DNA of 45,088 nt from Vibrio genomosp. F10 str. ZF-129 (lineage in GTDB: Bacteria; Pseudomonadota; Gammaproteobacteria; Enterobacterales; Vibrionaceae): positions 1 through 45,088 of the forward strand of contig NZ_AJYQ02000105.1 in assembly GCF_000287055.2 (NCBI RefSeq). The letters run 5' to 3'. Every line of letters begins with the position of its first letter. Within the stretch, counting starts at the first letter, position 1. The notes beneath the pieces are model-generated. The model saw only the letters and a list, made by a program, of their open reading frames with translations, searched no databases and was not told the DNA's origin. Positions 15,948 through 24,473 of the stretch are shown here, piece by piece. The position numbers and the translations under genes are program-made.

Positions 15948-18719
15948 TTAATCTCCATTTTTAGTTTTTGTAATCGGATAATATTCCACTGAATCGGTAT
16001 AATAATGTTTTTGTGCGAGCCTCTTTATTTCTGAAATTTCTTTTCTGTGCTGATTAAAACTGTCTTTAACATCATTAGGAGATTGAGCTATGTAGATGGC
16101 TTTCTGCTGACCTATATCTTTCTGTATGACTTGATAACCCAGTGATTCAAATAACTTGATATTGCTATTTAGCGCCAGTGACTCTTGATAAACACCTAGA
16201 AAAAGTACTTCCAGATTCCGGCCGTCAATATCAACAAGTAGTGGTTCACTACGATCAAAAATTGATAGGCAATAGTTTTGACCAAAATTCATTAGGTTTG
16301 TTGAATGGAACTCATAGGGCAATAAACAGCGGGTATTTTTTGATGTTAATGCGAAGTCTAATCCCTCAATAACAGTAACGCGATAAACGCCATCGGACAT
16401 TTTATTTACTTCTATACACCCCTCTCCTTCACACTCAATGCCGAAAACTGGCTTCTCAGCTATATTTTTAAATGCACTGATAAATGAAACGGTACGGCTT
16501 ACTTTTGGGGACAATGACATCACCGTACCAGGCTGAGCATAAACGTCTAACTGTTTAGTTCCAGTACTATAGAGATCAACGCTTTTTGAATCGAATGACG
16601 CTTTATATTCATTGTAAGCTTCGACTGGCATGATGGTTTGATCGTCATAGACGATAAATTGCCTGTTTCTTTTTCCACCTTTCTTCAACGTGAAATACCC
16701 TTTTTCGTCAATCTCTTGGCCGTTCGAGAGGCCATGATCAATGGAAACGTCTACTATCGCGTAAGCGGCCGATGATTTGTCCGTAAAATAAATGTCACCG
16801 TTGGCGACAACCTGTGTGCTTGATAAACCAAGATTGATACCATAATAACCATTGGTAGAGGCATGGGCAGATATATTCCCGCGCGCATATGACGTGTTAC
16901 CGTTAGCACTTGCTAGCATGCTTTGGTAGATAGTGTTGATACCCCGATCATAGGTATTACTGACCTCTAAAGACGTAGCCACAGAATCAGAGTCAATCAC
17001 ATTACTTTTTCTCAGTGTTGTCTTAAGGTATGCGACACCTCGTGTATTTGAGGTTTCCCCTAAGATAGCCTCTATGGTCGTTGAAAGCGGGATACTCCAA
17101 AGAATACTTAAGGACATTTCGTCGCGAACATCTGTTACATCTAGGTTTACATTAAGTCTGGAATCCAGTAGAGCAGGCGTGGTGTAACCAATTGAAAGCA
17201 GTTGGTATTGCTGGTCTGTGAATGTGCCTATTGCATCCAGTAATTTATCGTCATTAATGGAGTAAATTGCATAAATAGATTGACCATGACCAAACGAATA
17301 AGTTGTGTTTAAAGACACCCTAGAAAAATCCGCATAGCCATACATATATGAAGCCAAAAGATCTCTGTTTTGATTATTGAGTTGCTCGTATGCAAGACTG
17401 AGAAAAGGAACGCTAATGCTAGCATTCATGTGGGAGGCGTCTTCGAACTGACGAAACACTGCTTCGGATGAACCCCCCCAATCTAATAGGCTATAGGATC
17501 CCCCTAAGTTAAACATCGTTCCTTGCTTTGAGGCAATGCCACCCATACCTAAGTTGAAAGAGGGCCATAGTTGGTAATTGACTAATCCCTTCGCGTACGG
17601 ATCACCTTCAATATCGTTTACACTCTTCATTCGATTGTCATAATGATTCGTTTTGAACAAACCGGAAGATAAAGCGAAGTCAGCATTGCCTACAGGTAAA
17701 CTGTCACTGCTATTATTGTAGATTTGATAGGTTTGAGTTGTCGTTGTAACCCCACTACCCGATTTTACTTCAAGTAACACTTCATAACGGCCCCTGGGCA
17801 AAGAACTATAGGGAATGGAATGCACGCCCTCTTTGACGACATTTTGATGTATTATGCGCGCATTACGATAGATATATACATTGCCACTCGTGGGGGCATA
17901 AAAAGTGAGTAACTTATCGCTATTATCACCACCCATCAGTAAGTTTTTAGAGCTACCAAACGTGATTGAGCTTTGTGATATGCGAGTATTCCCGTTAAGA
18001 AAGTCCGTAGTATTGACTTCTGGATCATAGGAAAAATAGCCCGCTTTTAATAGATATGAATCTACATCTAGATGGTAAGCCGCCTCGTATAGTTCTGAAC
18101 CACTTTCGCTATTATTTAGATAAAAATCTGTTTTTAAATACCCATAAGGCATACCCACAGTGAGTTTGTCATTAAATGATATGACTGAATTTTGATTTGA
18201 ATAATCACTGGCATAGAGATCAAACGAATTTATGATACCATTATGTTCGTTTTTCGCATCGTAATACAATTTATTCTCTTGAATCCCATTACTTTCTATA
18301 TTCAACACGTTAGGAGAAACGAATAGGTAAACTTCTTTATCATTATAGTTGAGAACTATTTCATACGTATCAGGGTAAATTACACACTCATTCAACACCC
18401 CTGTACAATTTGATGTATCTCTTACCCCAGTTATGAAATCATCTATAATTATTGACTTATATTCATCGTTGATTTCATTATTTTCAAGATACCTCGTCAG
18501 ATTAATCATCGAATTTACATCATGAACATCCAACTTTATCCTATCAAATGACGTAAAAAACACGATCGGCTCCGACATGGTTCCATCAAGGTTCCTCAGC
18601 TTTAATGATGATTCACTCATGTTAAATAAATTTTCAAATCCTTTCGGAATTGATTCAGAGAAAACTAATGATGTATATATAGATAAAAAAGCAATACATA
18701 ATCTTCTACACTTGATCAT
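15948..18719 (-). CDS. Outer-membrane usher of a CS1/alpha-type pilus (TcfC/CooC-like)
   Basis: The 923-residue protein has a signal peptide and the plan of alternate (alpha) ushers of the TcfC/CooC group: an N-terminal periplasmic part (about 22-190), a beta-barrel interrupted by a plug (YAPTSGNVYIYRNARIIHQN to PRGRYEVLLEV near 275-315), many barrel strands to about 690 (DFALSSGLF, LNVNLDVTDVRDEMSLSILW), and C-terminal Ig-like domains (KGYFTLKKGGKRNRQFIVYD). A CEGEGC pair lies near residue 770. It secretes and assembles the pilus across the outer membrane. Its ATG shares a base with the stop of the upstream minor-subunit gene, so translation is coupled. The length fits the family and I see no frameshift. 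Confidence 0.88.
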   Translation of the reverse strand: MIKCRRLCIAFLSIYTSLVFSESIPKGFENLFNMSESSLKLRNLDGTMSEPIVFFTSFDRIKLDVHDVNSMINLTRYLENNEINDEYKSIIIDDFITGVRDTSNCTGVLNECVIYPDTYEIVLNYNDKEVYLFVSPNVLNIESNGIQENKLYYDAKNEHNGIINSFDLYASDYSNQNSVISFNDKLTVGMPYGYLKTDFYLNNSESGSELYEAAYHLDVDSYLLKAGYFSYDPEVNTTDFLNGNTRISQSSITFGSSKNLLMGGDNSDKLLTFYAPTSGNVYIYRNARIIHQNVVKEGVHSIPYSSLPRGRYEVLLEVKSGSGVTTTTQTYQIYNNSSDSLPVGNADFALSSGLFKTNHYDNRMKSVNDIEGDPYAKGLVNYQLWPSFNLGMGGIASKQGTMFNLGGSYSLLDWGGSSEAVFRQFEDASHMNASISVPFLSLAYEQLNNQNRDLLASYMYGYADFSRVSLNTTYSFGHGQSIYAIYSINDDKLLDAIGTFTDQQYQLLSIGYTTPALLDSRLNVNLDVTDVRDEMSLSILWSIPLSTTIEAILGETSNTRGVAYLKTTLRKSNVIDSDSVATSLEVSNTYDRGINTIYQSMLASANGNTSYARGNISAHASTNGYYGINLGLSSTQVVANGDIYFTDKSSAAYAIVDVSIDHGLSNGQEIDEKGYFTLKKGGKRNRQFIVYDDQTIMPVEAYNEYKASFDSKSVDLYSTGTKQLDVYAQPGTVMSLSPKVSRTVSFISAFKNIAEKPVFGIECEGEGCIEVNKMSDGVYRVTVIEGLDFALTSKNTRCLLPYEFHSTNLMNFGQNYCLSIFDRSEPLLVDIDGRNLEVLFLGVYQESLALNSNIKLFESLGYQVIQKDIGQQKAIYIAQSPNDVKDSFNQHRKEISEIKRLAQKHYYTDSVEYYPITKTKNGD

Positions 18720-19234
18720 TACACATCGATCTCTATATTAAATGTTATAGCACCATCGCATTCTTCCGTGACACCTGATGTTATAATCTCACCGAATGGC
18801 CTAAAAACCATTTGGACAATATGATCGCCACTTTTATTCTCTCCATCATCATCGACAAAGGTTAATATTTCACTACTTTCCGACTCGCTAATATATTCAC
18901 CATCAAATAACACAGAGACAAATTCATTCTGTTCATTTTTATCACCCGAATAATCCGTACAAGTTGATGAATTCCTTGTGAGTGTTGATATGTAAGTTAT
19001 ATTAGGTTGTTCTTTTGGTATATTCGTATAAATTTTAAGACGTACCAGCACATCTTCAAAACCGCTGTTATCATTTTTTGTATTTAGACTAATTGTATTT
19101 GGTTCAAACACAACGCTAGATATAGAGTCACTATATAAATTATTAACATCAACTACGCTTGATAACGGAAAAATTTTATATTCTGCGTGCACTGAAGCAT
19201 TAACAAGTAACATAATTATGGGGAAAAATTTCAT
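18719..19234 (-). CDS. Probable minor pilus subunit
   Basis: The 171-residue product has a signal peptide (MKFFPIIMLLVNASVHA) and a beta-rich body ending in alternating strands (IVQMVFRPFGEII, GAITFNIEIDV). Its size and place between the major pilin and the usher suggest a second pilus subunit or an accessory assembly protein; sequence similarity to the pilin is not obvious. The two cysteines (TCTDY, ECDG) could pair. ATG 19234 was chosen because the signal peptide starts there; the frame remains open to 19273 but that part is the attenuator hairpin (19244-19272). No strong ribosome site is seen, which suggests low expression compared with the pilin. Confidence 0.65.
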   Translation of the reverse strand: MKFFPIIMLLVNASVHAEYKIFPLSSVVDVNNLYSDSISSVVFEPNTISLNTKNDNSGFEDVLVRLKIYTNIPKEQPNITYISTLTRNSSTCTDYSGDKNEQNEFVSVLFDGEYISESESSEILTFVDDDGENKSGDHIVQMVFRPFGEIITSGVTEECDGAITFNIEIDV

Positions 19235-19243
19235 ATTGGCGCC

Positions 19244-19272
19244 AAAAATGGCTCGCAATACACTACGAGCCA
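19244..19272 (-). terminator. Attenuator between major pilin and downstream pilus genes
   Basis: On the minus strand TGGCTCG and CGAGCCA form a perfect 7-bp stem with a 10-base loop, followed directly by TTTTT. It lies 16 bases after the pilin stop and 10 bases before the next start. Partial termination here would make pilin mRNA more abundant than usher and adhesin mRNA, a known arrangement in pilus operons. Confidence 0.8.
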
Positions 19273-19287
19273 ACGAATACTTAATAA

Positions 19288-19800
19288 TTAGGCTTTTTCT
19301 GCCATCAGAGTCACACTAGCTTGAACAATAGACCCGCCAATATCTGCTACTGGTAACTGCGCTGTTTGTGATATTTTGATTGACACCGTTTGAGCTTGAA
19401 CAGGATCACTTTCTGGTGAGAAGGCTTCACCATTAACAAAGACTGAAACCTGTGAAGAAGCGTGTTCTAAACCATCGTATGTGACTTTACTATCATGATA
19501 TGACCAGTTAGCGTTAGATAGTTCACCGACGATTGGTGTATCGAGATCTCCCTCATTTACATGAGCTTCGAGGATAAGCGCATCAGAACTAAAAACCCCC
19601 ATTGAGTCAGCCGTAATCCCACCGATTTGCGCCTCTTGAACACCATTAAGTCCGGTAATCACTAACTCATTATCATTTCCTGTTACTGGCACCTCGCCAT
19701 ACCAGGTGACGGTAGCTGGTGCAGCGGCGTAAGCACCAATACTCGTGGTTAAACCTACTAACAACATAGAATTTAGAACGTTTTTGTTGACAATTTTCAT
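19288..19800 (-). CDS. Major pilin of a CS1/alpha-type pilus
   Basis: The 170-residue product has a signal peptide (MKIVNKNVLNSMLLVGLTTS, cleavage likely after AYAA) and the profile of CooA/CfaB/CblA major pilins: mature start APATVTWYGEVPVTG, no cysteines in the mature part, and a C terminus VQASVTLMAEKA with alternating residues for donor-strand exchange. It is first in the operon, with a good AAGGAT ribosome site before the ATG at 19800, and an attenuator follows it. About 110 bases upstream, ATGCTCAATAT occurs on the coding strand; the same 11 bases lie upstream of the pseudogene at 13512. It should polymerise into the pilus shaft. Confidence 0.82.
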   Translation of the reverse strand: MKIVNKNVLNSMLLVGLTTSIGAYAAAPATVTWYGEVPVTGNDNELVITGLNGVQEAQIGGITADSMGVFSSDALILEAHVNEGDLDTPIVGELSNANWSYHDSKVTYDGLEHASSQVSVFVNGEAFSPESDPVQAQTVSIKISQTAQLPVADIGGSIVQASVTLMAEKA

Positions 19801-20163
19801 TTATAATCCTTATTAAATTTTAGCCATGATTTCATATATAAATCCGAACCTAGGATTCATTAACTCATTGGTGCACATAAACACTATTCAACATTCCATT
19901 CCAAAAATATTGAGCATTTATAAAAATCATTAGATTTATATGCCATTAAATAGAGTGTTATTATTAAACCCTGAGATAGCACATAGATATCTCAGGGTTT
20001 GATCGAAAAACATGGTAATTTATTGATGATTAATTATCTGTTGTATATTTAGGAATAAAATGAATGAAAAGGGATGGAAGGTGATGAAAGAGAATGACCT
20101 CAATTGAGTCGATTTAAAATGTGAACTCTATTTCCAATAGATCTTTAGGGGTAACTAAGCCCA
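19801..20163. other. Upstream region of the pilus operon
   Basis: About 360 AT-rich bases separate the pilin start from the end of the 61-aa gene. It should contain the pilus promoter, between 19801 and the hairpin at 19966. A purine-rich stretch on the plus strand (about 20056-20100) and an ATGCTCAATAT element (minus strand, near 19907-19917) are present. I see no gene. Confidence 0.45.
19966..20000 (-). terminator. Strong terminator hairpin upstream of the pilus operon
   Basis: AAACCCTGAGATA and TATCTCAGGGTTT form a perfect 13-bp stem with a 9-base loop. On the minus strand it is followed by an AT-rich tail (AATAATAAC), and it comes about 160 bases after the 61-aa gene. It probably ends the EAL operon and insulates the pilus promoter. 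Confidence 0.65.
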
Positions 20164-20349
20164 TTACTTGCAAGTGGTTTTCTCTTCATATTTAAAAAGA
20201 TTTAAAAGGAATGATATTTCAATGTCACTTAGTGAAGTGTTTATACCACCCTCCCGATTAGTCAATTCTTGATTTATTATTACTTCTATGTCCTTTAACT
20301 CTTTAACCGTTAAGTTTGGTAGAAAGCTAATTATTGAATTTAATTCCAT
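20164..20349 (-). CDS. Small protein of 61 residues, second gene of the EAL operon
   Basis: The product is short, mostly helical by eye (NLTVKELKDIEVIINQEL, then LSDIEISFLLNLFKYEEK), without signal peptide or membrane segment. ATG 20349 has GGATT eight bases upstream and stands 26 bases after the stop of the EAL gene; an earlier TTG at 20379 would overlap that stop. It looks like a small cytoplasmic partner or adaptor for the EAL protein. I do not recognise the family. Confidence 0.5.
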   Translation of the reverse strand: MELNSIISFLPNLTVKELKDIEVIINQELTNREGGINTSLSDIEISFLLNLFKYEEKTTCK

Positions 20350-20375
20350 AGTTTTAATCCTAAAATTAATTTTTA

Positions 20376-21107
20376 TCAAATAATGATTTTTGGCTTATCG
20401 ATATAGTATCCCTGCATCAGAGCAAAAGGAAAAAAGTCTCTTACCAATGAATATTGAAGCTTATCTTCTATTCTTTCAACAATGACTCTCATATTTTCAT
20501 TAACAGCCTGGGATATAATGCTAATCAAATCACTAATTTCATAATCATCAATACACAACTTAACCACACTAAACATAGAGCTAAACTGATTTATAGAAAT
20601 GTGATCATGTGTACTCGGTTGGTAATCATCGAGTACCAAGTCAACACCGAGTTTTTTTATTTTTTTAAACGGGATTTTATCCCATTCGCAGCTTCTTTCT
20701 GTAATTTCAATGAATAGACTTACACCAACACTTCTGTATTGGCTAACTAGAGAGGCTATTCGATAACTGGTCTGTTCTTCTTTTAGGGCCGCGGGTTCAA
20801 TATTCATAAAAATAGTTTTGAATCGCTCAGACAAAGCAGATTTATTCAATTTCATCCAGTCAATTTGTTCAATTGTGAATTTTTTCACCATAGCTTCTGA
20901 CAATGATAACTCGTCATAGAACAAATCTACATCGTCCACATTTTCCGGACGAAACAGTAATTCTACTGTGCCATGGGGATGTATATTTTCGTGTCTAACA
21001 CCTAAGGTAATCAATTGAGAATACACATTGAAATTCTGACACGAAAAAGTGAAGGGAGTAAAGCTTGTAGCACTATGATTGACACCTTCAATCGTATTTC
21101 TATACAT
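20376..21107 (-). CDS. Stand-alone divergent EAL protein
   Basis: The 243-residue cytoplasmic protein is an EAL domain without a sensory domain. The signature reads VELLFRP (ELL for EAL). Other expected catalytic positions can be aligned: Asn in FMNIEP, Glu in FIEITE, the Asp pair in VLDDYQP (the usual FGxG after it is missing), Lys in VKLCID, Glu in IVERIE and Gln in LMQGYYIDKP. The altered loop after the Asp pair, which normally helps dimerise and bind metal, makes full activity doubtful; it could be a c-di-GMP binder or a protein-binding regulator like YdiV. It is transcribed toward the pilus operon with a 61-aa partner gene, but separated by a terminator. Confidence 0.75.
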   Translation of the reverse strand: MYRNTIEGVNHSATSFTPFTFSCQNFNVYSQLITLGVRHENIHPHGTVELLFRPENVDDVDLFYDELSLSEAMVKKFTIEQIDWMKLNKSALSERFKTIFMNIEPAALKEEQTSYRIASLVSQYRSVGVSLFIEITERSCEWDKIPFKKIKKLGVDLVLDDYQPSTHDHISINQFSSMFSVVKLCIDDYEISDLISIISQAVNENMRVIVERIEDKLQYSLVRDFFPFALMQGYYIDKPKIII

Positions 21108-21316
21108 AATCTCATTCTCAATTTCTGATGACCGATGCGCTGATTATCTTAATTAGAAATAACTCTCACAAGTGAACGGCGTGTTTCATTCATTGCAGTG
21201 TAGACTGACTCCGAAATAGTACGCACCTGAGTACAGGTTATAGAAAGATATTGATAGCTTGATGCTATCTGTTTTCCAATTTAATATAGGTGTTTTGTTT
21301 TCTAAGAGTCGAATCC
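21108..21316. promoter_or_regulatory. Intergenic region between divergent EAL and exporter genes
   Basis: This 209-base region must hold promoters for both directions. GATAGC-TTGAT-GCTATC (21253-21269) is a perfect inverted repeat about 50 bases before the exporter start and could be an operator. Base composition shifts here from the AT-rich island to ordinary vibrio DNA, so this is a candidate right edge. Confidence 0.4.
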
Positions 21317-22381
21317 ATGTCTGCCGCTGAAAAATCATCTCAAAAATTAAGCTTTTTCATCATTGGTATCGTGCTGTTTATTTGGTTCTACAGCCTTTGG
21401 GCGGATCGTGTTACACCCATGACAGGAACGGCTAGAGTTCATTCTTACTTAGTGAGAGTTGCAACAGAAGTCTCTGGCAATGTCACCGAAGTATTGGTCA
21501 AAAATAACCAGGTCGTAGAGGCAGGCGATATCTTATTCAAGATTGACGCTAGAAATTACGAAATTGCGTTAAAGGTTGCCCAAGCAAATTTAGCATTGGC
21601 AGGACAAAGCATCGGTGCGAATACTGCAGCAGTTGAAATCGCACAGGCTAAAGTGGTTGATGCACTAGCCGCTCGTGATAATGCGAGAGAGCAGTTCGCC
21701 CGAATCGCCGAACTTGCCAGTAAAGGAGTCTTGAGCAAAGCAGAATTAGATAATACGAGGGAATCTCGCGAACGTACACAAGCCGCGCTTGAAGCCGCTG
21801 AAGCCTCATTAACACAAGCAAAACAGAACTTAGGCCCAGAAGGCAGTAACAACCCGCAAATTTTATCCGCAATGGCAAAATTAGAACAAGCTCAATTAGA
21901 TTTACAGCGCACTCAGATTACGGCCCCTTCAAATGGTATCGTCACGAATCTTCAATTGACCTTAGGGCAAAAAGCATCAGTAGGGTCACCGATGCTGACT
22001 TTCATCGACCCGCGAGAGGTTTGGATTTCTGCCTCTTTACGCGAAAACTCTATCGAATATATAAAAGCAGGACAAAATGTTGAAATTGTACTCGATGCAC
22101 TACCAGGCCGCGTATTGCAAGGTAAAGTAGACAGCGTTGGCTGGGGAACGGGTGGAAGCAATAACGTTGATCAAGCGACTGGATTTCTAGTTGCTGACTC
22201 CAATTCTCTCGGGGCACAGCGCTACCCCGTCAACATTGTTTTTGACCATGGAGAAGTGCCCGATAATATTCGTTTTGGCTCTAAGGCAACGGTTGCTTTT
22301 CATACCGAACAAAGCCGATTGGGTGAATGGCTATCGGTGCTATGGATGAAAATCGTGAGTATTTGGACCTATGTTTCGTAG
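21317..22381 (+). CDS. HlyD-family membrane fusion protein (EmrA-like)
   Basis: The 354-residue protein has one N-terminal membrane anchor (LSFFIIGIVLFIWFYSLW, about 11-28). Then come a lipoyl half (VATEVSGNVTEVLVKNNQVVEAGDILFKID), a long Ala/Gln-rich coiled-coil hairpin (about 80-190), the second lipoyl half (ITAPSNGIVTNLQLTLGQKASVGSPML) and a beta-barrel domain. It links an inner-membrane exporter to an outer-membrane channel. It overlaps the DUF2955 gene by 11 bases, a common pairing. ATG 21317 was preferred to 21290 because it gives the normal short cytoplasmic tail before the anchor. Substrate unknown; aromatic acids or similar small compounds are typical for such pairs. Confidence 0.88.
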   Translation: MSAAEKSSQKLSFFIIGIVLFIWFYSLWADRVTPMTGTARVHSYLVRVATEVSGNVTEVLVKNNQVVEAGDILFKIDARNYEIALKVAQANLALAGQSIGANTAAVEIAQAKVVDALAARDNAREQFARIAELASKGVLSKAELDNTRESRERTQAALEAAEASLTQAKQNLGPEGSNNPQILSAMAKLEQAQLDLQRTQITAPSNGIVTNLQLTLGQKASVGSPMLTFIDPREVWISASLRENSIEYIKAGQNVEIVLDALPGRVLQGKVDSVGWGTGGSNNVDQATGFLVADSNSLGAQRYPVNIVFDHGEVPDNIRFGSKATVAFHTEQSRLGEWLSVLWMKIVSIWTYVS

Positions 22382-23357
22382 TCCAGCCAATCCGGTTATA
22401 AGAATCGTATTTGTTCCCATACTGTTGTTGTTTTATTTGCAACACAGTGGGGCGGTTTTGCCTATTTTATCGCCGGTGTTTGTGGTAATTTTTTTAACCT
22501 TGATGCCCTCTAAACCACCCACTAATTTGTTGTTCAAGCTGCTGATCATTCTTTTTTTTGTCAGCTTTATTCTGGTTTCTCTTGCCGGTTTGCTACTTGA
22601 TTCTCCCACAGGCTACGCTCTGTTTAGTTGGTCTGTCTTTTTCTGGAGTTATTACCGAAGCCACCAAAACTCAAAAGACATACTTGCAACTTTAATGTTG
22701 ATGGTGGTCATTATTATGACCGTTATGAGTAAACAAATGAACTTACCTGTCGATGCCCTGCCCTGGTTAATGTTTCAAGATTTACTGATCGCTATCGTTA
22801 TCACTTCACTGGCCTTTTGGGTCTTTCCTGGCGATGAACGAGATATTCAGCCCGATGAGCAAAGTACAGAAGCCGCCACAGCGCATCTTGGTCTAATAGC
22901 CTTTAAAGCAACTGCCATGTGGTTGGTTTTAGCTGCATTATTAGGTACAGGGAGTTCACAAGTCATACTTATCGCTATTACCATCAGCAGTATGATCAAA
23001 ACCCACCTTCCGCACGAGCACAAAACCTTTACTCAGAACAAGCTGGTTACAACGGTCATCGGTATTTTATTTACGATGCCCGTTTTGCTCTTGTTTACCG
23101 TTAGCGTGCCGAACTGGGTGGTTATTGGGGTGACCATTTTTTGCGGAATTCAACTCGCTTGCTACGCGATTCGACGTAAAGTCACAATGAGTATCTATCA
23201 GTTGCTGTTCACCAATTTTACTGTTTTAACGTATCAGATCATTAAACATCAGGGCACGGAATCACTTTCCGCTGAGCTCATGCGGTTAGTCTCTATTTCC
23301 TTAGCTATTTTTATCGGCGCTATTATTCTCAACCTTGCGAAGCCTCATTTCGAGTAA
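22371..23357 (+). CDS. DUF2955/FUSC-like inner-membrane exporter component
   Basis: The 328-residue protein is strongly hydrophobic, with about ten predicted membrane segments in two groups (about 8-160 and 180-328), as in DUF2955 proteins related to the FUSC/AaeB family. It has SPANPVIRIVFVPILLLFYL at the start and GTGSSQVILIAITISSM at the start of the second half. It overlaps the HlyD gene and is its obvious partner, forming an inner-membrane export unit. The outer-membrane channel is not adjacent. The following 115 bases have no clear terminator. Confidence 0.82.
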   Translation: MFRSPANPVIRIVFVPILLLFYLQHSGAVLPILSPVFVVIFLTLMPSKPPTNLLFKLLIILFFVSFILVSLAGLLLDSPTGYALFSWSVFFWSYYRSHQNSKDILATLMLMVVIIMTVMSKQMNLPVDALPWLMFQDLLIAIVITSLAFWVFPGDERDIQPDEQSTEAATAHLGLIAFKATAMWLVLAALLGTGSSQVILIAITISSMIKTHLPHEHKTFTQNKLVTTVIGILFTMPVLLLFTVSVPNWVVIGVTIFCGIQLACYAIRRKVTMSIYQLLFTNFTVLTYQIIKHQGTESLSAELMRLVSISLAIFIGAIILNLAKPHFE

Positions 23358-23472
23358 AAACCCTCTAACACTATTAATTTTAATGATTTTTTACACTTTG
23401 TTGCATTTGCACTAGTACTCAATGGGAACTCAACTAGAATAGAGTATAACAACAAGAATTAAGGCTAGGTAT

Positions 23473-24243
23473 ATGAAAGGAACATTACTCGACGGCAATA
23501 AAGTTACTTGCGGTCATTGCCGCAACGATGAGCCGCTTGATTTTGATTTTACTATGGCTTTTCAACCTATCGTAAATTGCCAAACTGAAAGCATCTTTGG
23601 CTATGAGGCATTGGTTCGAGGGCTTAATAACGAATCTGCGTATTCTATTATTTCAAAAGTAAACGATGACAATCGTTACCTATTCGACCAACTGTGTCGC
23701 ATTAAAGCCATCGCGTTAGCAGCAAAGTTAAACATCTCCTCTATGCTTAGTATCAATTTTTTACCTAACGCCATCTATCAGCCTGAGCGCTGCATTCGCA
23801 CTACCTTAGAGGCCGCGCTTAAATACGACTTTCCCGTTGAACAAATTATGTTTGAATTCACCGAAGTTGAAAGAATAGAAGACAGTACCCATGTACAAAG
23901 AATCGTTGCGTATTATAAATCTCTCGGCTTCAAGACTGCGATCGATGATTTCGGTTCGGGTTATTCTGGTCTCAACTTACTGGCAGACTTTCAAACCAAC
24001 ATCGTTAAGTTAGATATGGGCTTGATCAGAAATATCCATACCGATAAGGCTCGTCAGTCGATTGTGTTAAATTGCTTGAATATATTTAGTGACCTAAACA
24101 TCACCCCTTTAGTGGAAGGTATAGAGAGCGTTGATGAATACCTATGGCTAAAAGAAGCTGGAGTTGAATTGATGCAAGGCTACTATTTTGCCAAGCCCGC
24201 CTTCGAAAGTTTACCTGTGGTCAACTTTCATTCTCCGCAGTAA
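23473..24243 (+). CDS. EAL-domain c-di-GMP phosphodiesterase, intact motifs
   Basis: The 256-residue cytoplasmic protein is one EAL domain with a short N-terminal extension that has a CGHC pair. The catalytic motifs are complete: YEALVRG, Asn in LSINFLP, Glu in FEFTE, IDDFGSGYSG, KLDM, VEGIES and MQGYYFAKP. It should hydrolyse c-di-GMP to pGpG. CGHC could bind metal or sense redox state, but this is inference. It stands alone between exporter genes with about 115 bases upstream and 230 downstream, so it likely has its own promoter. It is the third EAL protein within 16 kb and the least altered. Confidence 0.9.
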   Translation: MKGTLLDGNKVTCGHCRNDEPLDFDFTMAFQPIVNCQTESIFGYEALVRGLNNESAYSIISKVNDDNRYLFDQLCRIKAIALAAKLNISSMLSINFLPNAIYQPERCIRTTLEAALKYDFPVEQIMFEFTEVERIEDSTHVQRIVAYYKSLGFKTAIDDFGSGYSGLNLLADFQTNIVKLDMGLIRNIHTDKARQSIVLNCLNIFSDLNITPLVEGIESVDEYLWLKEAGVELMQGYYFAKPAFESLPVVNFHSPQ

Positions 24244-24473
24244 AAGTATCGTCACAAAATAGCAGGATATTCGAACACATCACGCCTTCGTGGGTAAAAA
24301 TCGCCCTAACTTATGTATTCAATTCAATGAATCCTATCTTTTTAACCATTGCCTTGTTCGTTTGTAGGGGCCCGTCCTCTATACACGACTATTGGTTACG
24401 CTTGAATGAGGATACTATTGAATTAGAATGCCCCTCAAACATATATCGCCTTGGTGATTGAGAAACAAACAGA

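Noticed and set aside
20056..20100. Purine-rich stretch with a 15-codon frame on the plus strand
   Set aside because: Too short and without ribosome-site context; most likely chance.
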